From assembly GCA_946807835.1 (NCBI GenBank), contig OX327695.1:28750501-28814500 (forward strand): 64,000 bases of DNA. Reading direction: 5' to 3'. Within the stretch, counting starts at the first letter, position 1, and each line of letters starts with the position of its first letter. Both the position numbers and the translations under genes were made by a program. The stretch is from Ailanthus altissimus (Eukaryota > Streptophyta > Magnoliopsida > Sapindales > Simaroubaceae). This document shows positions 1-12,000 of the stretch, piece by piece. The notes beneath the pieces were generated by a model. It searched no databases. It saw nothing but the letters and a program-made list of their open reading frames with translations, and was not told where the DNA came from.

Positions 1-3000
1 GCGATGATTATTCGCCACAATGAGAATTTGAGAAGACAGGAGAGCAATGGGTTGCCTTCACATATCATATTGGAGTTGGCACAATTATTACAGTTCTACC
101 TAGCCACATATTTTGACAATGAATTGCCTGGGCAGCCAAGGGTATGGTTGCTCACCAACAGGGAGACACATTCCAAGATATATGTTTATGCAAGCATAAG
201 TTACATGAATGATAAAATTTTACTACAGATAATGCATCTCGTTTTTCTATTTTCAGGCTACACATAGATCAGGTAGACCTATCAAATCAATATGTAGTAG
301 GCTAAAGGCAAAGGAAGGAAGGATTAGGGGTAATCTGATGGGAAAGCGTGTGGATTTCTCAGCCAGGACAGTTATAACACCAGATCCCAACATCGGCATT
401 GATGAACTGGGAGTACCATCGGATATTGCATTAAATCTCACATACCCAGAAACTGTGACTCCATATAATATTGAAAGGTGTACATTCTTTTCAAGCTTTC
501 CTGTTTCTAGTCCACACTGGTTTTTTTGCTATTTGTTCTTATTGGAGCCTTTTCTATTTGTAAATTAATCAGGTTAAAAGAGCTTGTTGAATATGGGCCA
601 CATCCTCCTCCTGGCAAAACTGGTGCCAGATATATCATAAGGGATGATGGTCAAAGGCTTGATCTTCGTTACTTGAAGAAAAGTAGCGATCAACACTTGG
701 AGCTTGGTTACAAGGCACTATCTCTGACTGGTTTTGAGATGGTTATTGACATTAAATCACCAATGCTAAGTCTTGGTCTTGTGGTTACAGGTGGAACGAC
801 ACCTCAATGATGGAGACTTAGTGCTTTTTAATCGGCAACCCAGTCTACATAAAATGTCTACTATGGGGCACCGCATCAGGATAATGCCATACTCAACTTT
901 CCGCTTAAATCTGTCTGTTACTTCACCATACAATGCTGATTTTGATGGTGATGAAATGAACATGCATGTTCCTCAGTCATTTGAAACAAGAGCAGAGGTT
1001 TTGGAATTAATGATGGTGCCTAAGTGCATTGTGTCCCCTCAATCAAATCGCCCTGTAATTGGCATTGTCCAGGATACCCTTTTAGGATGCCGCACAATCA
1101 CAAAGAGAGATACCTTCATAGAGAAGGTGGCAGCAATCCTGTGCACTTATCTTAAAGGGCACTTTCAGATGATGATAAATAGAAATGAAAACTAGAATCA
1201 TAGTATTTATAGTTAATTCTACATATGAAATTTCCAAGTTTTTGTGTTTCATAATCACCACAAGCAAACCAAAATTTAGATTCTGAAACATTTTTTATCA
1301 AATCAGTTTTTCCCCGTTCTAGAAATTTCACAAAGTCTTATGTGAAGGAAATGTCAAATCTAAAATTTTAGAATTTATAGCAAATATGTAATAGCTTTTT
1401 CCAAAATTTCATGCATAAAATATTTTGAAGATTGTTTTCTATTTTCTTTTTCCTTCCAATACTAGATAAGGCAGGAAATTTAATAATTGGATGTGGTTAA
1501 AGTTAATACATCAAATTGATGATTACGATTGGGTAACTCTGAAATGAGCAAGTTAAGAATCGGAGATGTAAATTCAAGTAAAAACCATTTTTTCTCTCCC
1601 TCTGAGTATTCTTTTCTGGCTGATTTTTTCAGGATGTTTTCATGAACATGTTGATGTGGTGGGAGGATTTCAAAGGGAAAATTCCCCAACCTGCAATTTT
1701 GAAACCGCGGCCTCTGTGGACTGGAAAACAGATTTTTGGTCTCATCATACCTAAGCAGATAAATCTGGTGAAAACTGCCGCCTGGCACTCAGACCTTGAC
1801 AAAGGAGTACTTACTACAGGGGATACTCTAGTTCGAATAGAAAAAGGCGAGCTACTTTCTGGAACCCTTTGCAAGAAGACACTGGGACCATGCACTGGAA
1901 ATAGTCTTATTCATGTTATTTGGTAAGTCCTTTTAAGTATAATTGGGGTTGTAGATAGTCTGAGTGCTGATTTATAGTCAAAGTTGAAGAGCCAACGCTC
2001 ATGCTTCTTAGTAATGTGAGCAAGTACTTCCAAACTACCATCTTTTATGGTCAAGAATAAAGCTAAATATACAGTATATAGTTGTGAAGTTTTAGTTGGG
2101 GAACGAGAAAAGCTGAATATCTTTGGGCAAAAGAAACTGTCAAAGTAAAACAGGAAAAACCTTACTTTTCACTGAACTGAGATTTTATTTGCTGGCTTTT
2201 GCAAAGTATAGCATGAGCAATACTAGGGCTGAAACTGGAGTCATGCATGAAGTTGTTTTAAGAAAAATTCTACTTCCTCTTTTTTTTTTAATAACTTTTT
2301 TAAGTTTGTTCACATATACAGGGAGGAAGTTGGTCCAGATGCAGCTTGCAAATTCTTGGGACATACACAATGGCTTGTTAACTATTGGATTTTGCAGAAT
2401 AGTTTTAGCATTGGAATTGGAGATGCAATTGCTGATGCCGCAACAATGGAAACAATCAATCAAACTATTTCTAAAGCAAAGAAAGAGGTGATAAAACTTA
2501 TTGGGAAAGTACAGAACAAAAGCTTAGATCCTGAACCTGGACGAACTATGATGGAGTCATTTGAGAACCAAGTGAACCAGGTGCCTGTATTGGATTGCTT
2601 CTTTCATTTCATCTTGTGTTTTGGCAACTTTTAGTGCAATACTGACATTCTTGCAATCACAGGCACTAAATATAGCTCGTGACAATGCTGGAAGTAGCGC
2701 ACAGAAGAGTTTATCTGAGAGCAATAATCTTAAGGCAATGGTGACAGCTGGATCCAAAGGAAGTTTCATCAATATATCACAGATGACTGCTTGTGTGGGC
2801 CAGCAGAATGTGGAGGGTAAACGTATCCCCTTTGGGTTCATAGATCGAACATTGCCTCATTTCACCAAAGACGATTATGGGCCTGAAAGTCGAGGGTTTG
2901 TGGAGAACTCTTACCTTCGTGGACTGACCCCACAGGAGTTCTTCTTTCATGCTATGGGTGGTAGGGAAGGTCTTATAGATACTGCAGTTAAGACTTCTGA

Positions 3001-6000
3001 GACTGGGTACATCCAGAGGCGGTTAGTGAAGGCAATGGAAGATATAATTGTTAAATATGATGGAACTGTTAGGAATTCATTGAATGATGTAATCCAGTTT
3101 CTCTATGGTGAAGATGGTATGGATGCTGTCTGGATAGAATCGCAGACACTTGACTCTTTGAAAATGAAGAAATCAGAATTTCAGAAGGCTTTCAGATTTC
3201 AGACGGATGATGATAACAGGAGTCCAAATTATCTGTTGCAAGAATTTATTGATGATTTGAAAACCATTAAGGAATTGCGAGATGTTTTTGATGCTGAAGT
3301 TCAGAAACTTGAAGGAGATAGGTACCAACTTGCAACAGAGATTGCAACCTTGGGAGATAGTTCTTGGCCATTGCCTGTTAACCTTAAGAGACTTATCTGG
3401 AATGCACAGAAAACTTTCAAGGTTGATCCATGGAAGCCCTCTGATATGCACCCAATGGAAGTAGTGGAAGCTATTGATAAGCTCCAAGAGCGGCTGAAAG
3501 TTGTTCCTGGTGAAGATCCATTGAGCATGGAAGCCCAAAGGAATGCCACTCTTTTCTTCAATATCTTGCTTCGTAGCACTTTTGCCAGCAAAAGGGTGTT
3601 GCAGGAGTACAGGCTTACTCGTGAAGCATTTGAATGGGTTGTTGGTGAGATAGAGTCACGATTCTTACAGTCGTTAGTGGCACCTGGGGAAATGATTGGT
3701 GTTGTTGCTGCACAGTCTATTGGTGAACCTGCCACTCAGATGACTCTCAATACGTTCCACTACGCCGGTGTGAGTGCGAAGAATGTAACTCTCGGTGTTC
3801 CCAGGTTGAGGGAAATTATTAATGTGGCCAAGGAAATCAGAACACCTTCTCTCTCTATCTATTTGAAACCTGAAGTTAACTTAACAAAGGAGAGTGCCAG
3901 GAATGTTCAGTGCAAGTTGGAGTATACTACTCTAAGAGATGTTACTCAAGCTACTGAAGTATGGTATGACCCTGATCCCACGAGTACAATCATTGAAGAG
4001 GACATTGAATTTGTCAAGTCCTATTATGAGATGCCAGATGAGGATGTTGTGCCTGAAAAAATCTCTCCTTGGTTGCTTCGCATGGAGTTGGATTGTGATA
4101 TGATGTTAAAGAAGAAGTTAAGCATGGCTGCCATTGCTGAGAAGATAAATCTTGAGTTTTACAATGATTTGACCTGTATATTCAGTGATGACAATGCTGA
4201 AAAGCTCATCCTTCGTATTCGTATCATGAATGATGAAGCCCCTAAGGCAGTACTAAATAATGAATTGGCTGAAGATAATGTTTTTCTCAAGAAGATCGAG
4301 TGTCACATGCTTACTGGAATTGCTCTTCAAGGCATCCCAGGAATCAACAAGGTGTTTGTTAAAGAAGTTAAACAAAACAAGTTTGACATGGATGAAGGAT
4401 TTAAGTCAGAAACAGAGTGGATGCTGGATACAGATGGAGTCAATCTTATAGCTGTTATGTGTCAGGAAGATGTTGATGCAAGAAGGACAAGAAGCAACCA
4501 CTTGGTTGAAATTATTGAAGTTCTTGGGATTGAGGCTGTTCGTCGGGCTCTGTTGGATGAATTACGAGTTGTTATCTCTTTTGATGGATCTTATGTGAAT
4601 TACCGGCATCTGGCTATACTTTGTGATACAATGACCTATTGTGGCCACTTGAGGGCAATCACTCGTCATGGAATCAATCGTAATGATACTGGTCCGATGA
4701 TGAGGTGCTCATTCGAAGAAACTGTTGACATTCTTCTTGATGCTGCGGCATATGCTGAAGCAGATTATTTGAGAGGGGTCTCTGAGAACATTATATTAGG
4801 TCAACTTGCACCAATCGGGACTGGAGACTTTTCCTTGTATCTCAATGAGGAGATGCTGAAGAAAGCCATTGAACTTCAGTTGCCTGGTTATATAGATGCA
4901 CTTGATTTAAGCATGACAGACGCTAGTTATACTGAGAGCTTGGTGTCTCCAAGTTATTTATTTAGTCCAACTCCCCATACGTCCCCCATCACAGATGCCC
5001 ATTTTTCTCCTTATGTTGGTGTAATGGCCATTTCTCCTACATCTTCCTACAGCCCATCCTACCCCGGATACAGTCCCACGTCACCTGGATATAGCCCGAT
5101 TTCACCTGGATATAGTCCTACTTCACCAGCATATGCTCCTAGTACTCCAGGTTATAGCCCAACCAGTCCTGCCTATTCTCCTACAAGGCCATCTTACTCA
5201 CCTGCTTCGCCCAGTTACAGTCCTACTTCTCCAAGTTACAGGCCCACTTCTCCTAGTTACAGTCCCACCTCTCCAAGTTACAGTCCTACTTCTCCAATTT
5301 ACAGTCCCACTTCTCCTAGTTACATCCCCACCTCTCCAAGTTACAGTCCCACTTCTCCTAGTTACAGCCCCACCTCTCCAAGTTACAGTCCCACTTCTCC
5401 AAGTTACAGTCCCACTTCTCTTAGTTACAGCCCCACCTCTCCAAGTTACAGTCCCGCTTCACCTGTATACAGTCCCGCCTCACCTGCATATAATCTCACT
5501 TCACAGTGTTACAGCCCAACTTCTCCTACCTACCCCCTCACTCCGCTCTCATACATCCCCACTTCTCCTAGTCACAGCCTAACCTCACCAAATTATAGCA
5601 CAACTTCACCAACCTATGATCCTGCATCACCTATGTACAGTTCTTCATCTGCCATATACAGTTTGCCGCAGGCATACTCACCAAGCAGTCCAATATTATC
5701 ACCGAGCACTCCTTATAGTCCTACATCTCCAAATTACAGGTAATCCCTTATGCACTATTCACTCAAGTATAATGCTGCTTGTCACACGTGTCATCTTTCT
5801 TAATTAGCCTTTGCTTGTGATACATTTTGCTGGTTTTACATACAACTAAATTATGGCTCCAGCTGCTAATGCTGTTCCATTGCAGTTTGATCTTCGACAA
5901 CATTTATTATTATTAGCACCATTGTTGTTGTGATTAATTATCTAGAGAAGCTGTTTAATCATACTGACTTTATGTCTTTTGTGTTCTCCTCGAAGCCCGG

Positions 6001-6397
6001 CACACATTTGTAGCTGTTATTAACATCTTTCATTAAACTATTTGCAGCATCTTGTGATAATGTTTCACAGGCATCTTTTTGTCTTCTGTGACTCTAGATT
6101 ACCGCTTAAGTGATCATACTTTATCGTAGCATTAGAACACAGTTAATTGTTCTTTCTTCACTTTTCAGTGCATATAATTCTCAATACAGTCCCAGTTCTC
6201 TGCAACATAGGTAAGTAATTGCGACAATCTGTGTTCTTGAAGTCTAACTTCCTGTGGATTTAACTTAAACCAAAATTGCTTTGATCTTTCAATTTCTTTT
6301 CTTTGTGTTTTATAGTCCAAGTGCACCTGTAGACTCACCATCATCTACAGACATGGATGGCGACAGCAGCACTAAAGATGTCAGTAATACTCAGTAA
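1..6397 (+). CDS. NRPB1: RNA polymerase II largest subunit, tandem copy A (5' end outside window)
   Basis: Largest catalytic subunit of nuclear RNA polymerase II. Coding exons read as <1-141, 257-477, 573-714, 791-1126, 1633-1922, 2322-2580, 2663-5739, 6169-6210 and 6316-6397; phases agree throughout and no stop interrupts the frame. The NADFDGD catalytic Mg-binding motif is intact near 930-955, and the bridge-helix and trigger-loop region (TLNTFHYAG) lies near 3740-3770. The C-terminal domain is degraded: about 34 heptad-like units, of which only about 14 match YSPTSPx. Compared with copy B it lacks one CTD exon and has odd substitutions, such as MIGVVAAQ for [11 protein letters not shown] for ARK and a T-to-H change at the exon starting at 257. 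The zinc-binding N-terminus lies outside the window, so completeness cannot be judged. What is visible looks like an open gene rather than a pseudogene, but its expression is unknown. Family assignment is certain; function as a working subunit is inference. Confidence 0.9.
5035..5739 (+). repeat. Degenerate heptad-coding repeat (CTD of RPB1 copy A)
   Basis: A 21-bp period coding for YSPTSPS-like heptads. The middle (about 5205-5450) is regular. Units on both sides are altered: [56 protein letters not shown]. Ser2, Ser5, Pro3 and Tyr1 positions are all hit. Confidence 0.9.
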
Positions 6398-8819
6398 GGC
6401 TTCAATTCCTCTTGAGAAAAACTGGGGAGATCATCTGAAAGTTGACAAATCATCAAATCTCGGCGTGTTTACAAGCTCTTGTTGGACAATGGAAGAATTT
6501 TTAGACTACAGTCAATGATTAAAGCTGTTTAGATCTTTAGATTTCGAAGGAAGCTAGTGAAAATGTAAGGGGGAGCTCTGGCTTCTAGGGGAAAGGTTGC
6601 TTGTCTTAATAACATCATATTAAGAATAGGATTTTCAGTATCAATGTCTTTCTTTTACTTGGCATTTATTTCAATCTCTTATACCCTTTTTCAATTATGC
6701 TTTAATAATCGTTCTAACTGACTAAATATAGTAACTGTCCAAATCCATCCCTTTATTCTTTTGTATTATTGTTTTAGTAGAAATCTTTGTTTGGGGTATA
6801 AATTTATTTTTATTCTAGGCAAGTAATGCAAACTGAGAATTGGAGATATTGCTGTGTAATGAAAATCGGAAACCAGATGATATTCAAAATTTCGGTTCAG
6901 TTTGGTTTCGTTAGTATGTTTGATGTTGATCGGTTTTATATTTTAAACAGTAGCACTATATGTATAAACTCGCTTATATTATTTGAAGTGGCATAATATG
7001 ATTGAAAAAATAAATATAAAAAAATCAATAAATAAAATAAATAATATGATAATAATTTAACCGGCCATATCATGTTACTTAGTATGATTGTATTTGTATT
7101 TAATTTGTACATACAATATTATTTATTTTTAAATTTTTTTTCAGTTTGATTTTAACAAAAACTACGAATTGAACGTGTCATCTCTAAAAAAAAGTGTACT
7201 TCATATAAATAATTAATGAATAAGTTTATCATAATAACTTTTAACCGAAACTTGAACTATATAATTAATGAATGAGTTAATCATCAAATATATTGAATTC
7301 ATGTAATTGGAAAACCCCATAAGCTGCTCCACGTGTTTGCAGAATATTATTGCATGTAAATTTGATCAAATAATATCTTAAATTTTTTATTTTAAATAAT
7401 TATTAAGTAGTGACATAATGTAATAAGTAATTTTAAAAATTATATTATTTTACTATTTAATATTACGTAACACATAAATTTATAATACATTTAAAAAAAA
7501 TACATTTAATGAGATTTGATCTATTTACTAAATCAAATGAAGCCAGAGTTGAAATTATCACTCTATTAAATTAACAAGTAAATTAATTCTAGAAACATTA
7601 ACGATAATTTAAGAGGTGACGATGACAATGATTTAATGAGTAGTGGATAGTGGGTTTTAGGCCCAATAGATATTTTTGGTTTCGATTAGAGTAACGGTGG
7701 TACGATCTAGTTCATTTTGATTTCAGTCAAATTAAATTGGATTGCAATTTTTTTTCAATATTTTTTAAGAGAGGACTGAAAAAATTAATTTTTTAAATTA
7801 AAATCGAACCAATTTTTTTGGGTTCAATTTTTCTACTCAATTAAAAAAAATTCAAATAATAGTATTAACGAAAGAAAGACTCGAATCAGAATCAATAACC
7901 TTAAATAAGAGAGTTAACCACTTTAAGCTAAGAATTAATTCATGTCATATTTCTATTTTTATTATACTTAAACTTTTAAAAGTATATTAATAATTAAAAA
8001 AATAAAAAAACCTAATTCAAGTTTAAGGTCATTATTTACTGTCGCTATTATCACCTGTCAACATTGTCAATCACCGCACGATAATATTATTTGTCACTAA
8101 TTAGACCATTATTGAAGTCAAAGAAGATTGAGCATTCAAACCCTGTCATCATTGCCTTAAATAATCACTAAAAACCACTCAAATTATTGTTAAACCACTG
8201 TGATTCTATTACTTCGATTCTATTATTCTAGCCATTCTCATTGTCAAACGGGCACATCAAATACATTCCTTATATACCACCCATCAAAACTCAAATATCA
8301 TTACTGCATTTCAAGCCACTAATAACCAGAATTAAACAACTCTTTTTAATTATCCTTTTTGTTTTAATTTTTTCAATAAATTATTGACTTCTAGTCACAT
8401 TTATTGACATCATATTACTCACCAACCTCTAATTTCTTAGATTTGACTCTTATTGATCACTTTTTGATCACCAATTGTTGCACGATAAAATCGTTAAAAA
8501 ATGATAATTTTGCCATTAAACTTGTTTTCCGTCTCTATTTTGATTTGTAATAAAACAAACTGAAATTGAGTGTTTTTTTTTTGTTTTATGATCGATTTTT
8601 TTTTTCTATTTTGAAAATCAAATCCACGGGTGGAATTTAATTATTCCATTTTTGGTTATTTTTACCCACTCATAGTGGGAGGGGTTGGGGGATGAAACGA
8701 CATCGTATTTGATTTTCTTTTTGTTTTTGCCACCAAGCTAGTTGGGCAATCATTGGAGGGTAAGTTCGTCAGTCCAAAAAAACAAGGGCGGTCGCGTAAC
8801 CTAGGAGGCTTGCATCCTC
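6398..8819. other. Intergenic region between the two RPB1 copies
   Basis: It begins with the 3' UTR of copy A; no clear polyadenylation signal was chosen. From about 6850 it is AT-rich, with phrases typical of worn plant repeats, for example around 6890-6945, 7670-7760 and 7860-7940. An AT-rich stretch at about 7370-7500 resembles the small inverted-repeat elements found elsewhere in the window, but its ends are not clear. I see no convincing gene. Confidence 0.6.
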
Positions 8820-8827
8820 TATAAATA
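8820..8827 (+). promoter_or_regulatory. TATA box of RPB1 copy B
   Basis: TATAAATA in an otherwise GC-richer patch, about 270 bp upstream of the copy B start codon. This leaves room for a 5' UTR of about 240 nt. It fits the plant TATA consensus; the transcription start itself is inferred. Confidence 0.6.
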
Positions 8828-9051
8828 GCCCTCGGGGGTGCCAGAAACATTTCTTTTGTAAAACTCTGAAGAGAATTCAGAGAGAACATTGGAGGATTGA
8901 CAGGTCGATCTCTCTCTAGTCTAAAACGACACTGACCAGTAAAAAAAATGATGTCCGAATAGGAACTGAAAAAAATGAAAAACCAAAGAAAAGTAACTTT
9001 AAAACATATAACATTTTTCCTTTTCATTAATTATACTTCCCAGTTTCTCTG

Positions 9052-9070
9052 AAACCCTAAATTAGGGTTT
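9052..9070 (+). promoter_or_regulatory. Inverted pair of telo-boxes in the 5' UTR of RPB1 copy B
   Basis: AAACCCTAA is followed after one base by its exact reverse complement TTAGGGTTT, 28 bp before the ATG. Telo-boxes (AAACCCTA) are known promoter-proximal elements of plant housekeeping and translation genes, bound by Myb/TRB-type telomere-repeat proteins. If transcribed, the pair could also fold as a 7-bp stem with a 5-nt loop just ahead of the start codon. Confidence 0.65.
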
Positions 9071-9097
9071 TTTTTTTCTAAAAAAAATTCCGTCGCT

Positions 9098-12000
9098 ATG
9101 GATACGCGATTTCCTTACTCCCCGGCGGAGGTGGCCAAGGTCCGCCTGGTCCAGTTTGGCATTCTCAGCCCTGATGAGATTGTAATTTCCACTCGAATCT
9201 CTCATTTTTCAAATTTCTTTGTATTTTGTTTGGTTTCCGAGAAATTACATGAACGAAAATGGTTAAAAAGGAAAATTTGAAAGTTTCTGAAGAGCAGTGA
9301 TTGAACAACTCGTGCGAATTCTGGCTTCTGTCTTGTAATTTTTATTTTTTTTGTTATTGCGTTAGCTAGTGAAGAGCTAGAGTGTTTGTTTATATTCGGT
9401 TGATGAGAAAACTATAACCGAAGGAAATGAAATGAACTAAACTCGTAACTACCACCGACGGAATTGCCTTATTGAGCTTATTGAGATGCAAATTTTTGTT
9501 CTGTTTTGCTAATCATTATTGTTTGGTTTCTACAGAGGCAAATGTCAGTGGTACAGATTGAGCACAGTGAGACAACGGAGAGAGGAAAGCCGAAGCCAGC
9601 AGGTTTAAGTGATCCTCGGCTTGGTACAATTGATAGAAAGATGAAGTGTGATACTTGTATGGCCAACATGGCGGAGTGCCCAGGTCATTTTGGGCATTTG
9701 GAGCTTGCTAAACCCATGTTTCACATTGGATTTATGAAGACCGTGCTCGGTATAATGCGGTCTGTTTGCTTCAATTGCTCGAAAATTCTAGCTGATGAGG
9801 TAATATTATCCTTCTTTATGTGTTTTAAGGCAGATGTTGTGTTTGGTTTTATTTCTTCATTCTGGACTCTGTAACATCTGTTTCTTGGCATAGGATCTTG
9901 ATATTACTTAGAATTTTGGTTGTCAGTTGCAATTGATCACATAGGATTTCAATTGGATTTTTCCTTCTAGGTTCTTCTCTAGCGTCACGGAATCTGAAAT
10001 AGTTTCTTAAGCAGAAATTAACATTTTCATTAAAGAACTTATAAATTGCTACTAAATAACTAGGCAAGACAAATTTTTATTAGTTGAATATGAATTGTGC
10101 ATATAAGGCAGTTTCTAATTAGGTAAACATGAATCATTTGATTGTACGTGCATATACAGTTGATGTCCTGCAGTTACAAATTATAGGTGTACTAGTGGCG
10201 CCAGTATCTTAATTAGCCATTGGAAAATAGGAATTACAAATGAGTGCTGCTTTCATGGTGGATCCTAGGGGGCTTTCATATTTGCTTCTTGAAGTAGGTT
10301 TTCCTTGTTGACTAGGTTGTATAAACTGTTGGAGAGATCCTCCACTGTTATTGTATTTGGGATCCATTAGGTAGATGAGACCATTATGGCAAGGAAAAGT
10401 TCAATTCGTATGGAGGAGAAGAAAAGACACAAATTTGGAAAAAAAAATGTCATGTGAATCGTCGATCTGAAAAAAAGGACTGCACAAAGTTCAGTCATTG
10501 AGTGATAAAAAGCTTGTCATTGCTCGTATATCATATTGTTCTTACAGTCTTCATTGTCTGTTTCACGTGTGATTTATTGTTCTTCAAGCAGGAAGATCAC
10601 AAGTTTAAGCAAGCTTTGAAAATAAGGAATCCCAAGAACAGGCTTAAAAAGATTTTGGATTGCTGCAAAAACAAAACTAAATGTGAAGGTGGTGATGATA
10701 TTGATGTCCCTGGTCAAGATGGTGAAGAACCTCTTAAAAAGAAAAGGGGGGGCTGTGGAGCTCAGCAACCAAAGCTGACTATTGAAGGCATGAAGATGAT
10801 TGCTGAGTACAAGGCTCAAAGGAAGAAGAGTGATGATCAGGAACAACTTCCTGAACCCGTTGAAAGAAAGCAGACACTAACTGCAGAAAGAGTAACACTC
10901 TCAAATCATGATATACTTCTGCCTTTGTTTTAACCAACTTGTTTCATAATCTAATAGTTAAGTACATTTCAGGTCCTCAGTGTTCTAAAGAGGATAAGTG
11001 ATGAGGACTGCCAACTATTGGGATTGAATCCCAAGTATGCCCGTCCAGATTGGATGATTCTGCAGGTCCTTCCAATTTCTCCACCTCCTGTGAGGCCTTC
11101 TGTGATGATGGATACCTCCTCCAGGAGTGAGGTAAGTCCCCGCTTTCTTTTTCTTTCTTACTTATGTATTATGTTCCCTCTTAATTATTCATATTAGATT
11201 TAGCAACTTCTACTCTTTTCTTTTTGGTGGCTCTGTGAAATCAATTGATGTTCTAGTATTCTTAAAGTGAGTGCTGATCATGATGAGATATATATATATA
11301 TATATATATATATCAATTCTCATATTGTTGTTATTGCTGACAACAGGATGATTTGACTCATCAATTGGCAATGATTATTCGGCACAACGAGAATTTGAAG
11401 AGACAGGAAAGGAATGGGGCACCTGCACATATCATATCGGAGTTTGCACAATTGTTACAGTTTCACATAGCTACATATTTTGACAATGAATTACCTGGGC
11501 AGCCAAGGGTATGGTTACTTAGATGCACATGCATAAGTTGTGTGTACGGACATACGCTTAAATTCCCTTATTGTTGTGATATATATTCTTTTTCTTTCAG
11601 GCTACACAGAGATCAGGTAGACCTATTAAATCGATATGTAGTAGGCTTAAGGCAAAGGAAGGACGAATCAGGGGTAACCTGATGGGGAAACGTGTGGATT
11701 TCTCAGCCAGGACGGTTATAACACCAGATCCAACTATCAACATTGATGAACTGGGAGTACCATGGAGTATTGCACTAAATCTCACATATCCAGAAACTGT
11801 AACCCCATATAACATTGAAAGGTTTGCATATCTTGTTTTGTATATTTATTCAAACTATTGTTTTAGATGTGTATTTAACTTCGAGGCTTTTTCATTTATA
11901 AAACAGGTTAAAAGAGCTTGTTGAGTATGGACCTCATCCTCCGCCTGGAAAAACTGGTGCCAAATATATCATAAGAGATGATGGTCAAAGGCTTGATCTT

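Noticed and set aside
5133..5582. 149-codon open frame overlapping the CTD of RPB1 copy A (and a similar one at 15936-16688 in copy B)
   Set aside because: Out-of-frame reading of the 21-bp heptad repeat; Leu/Pro/Val periodicity follows directly from the repeat.
7370..7500. Possible MITE between the RPB1 copies
   Set aside because: AT-rich with weak inverted similarity; ends and target duplication cannot be set.
8662..9027. 121-codon minus-strand open frame
   Set aside because: Lies over the promoter and leader of RPB1 copy B, has no domain and no splice or codon support.
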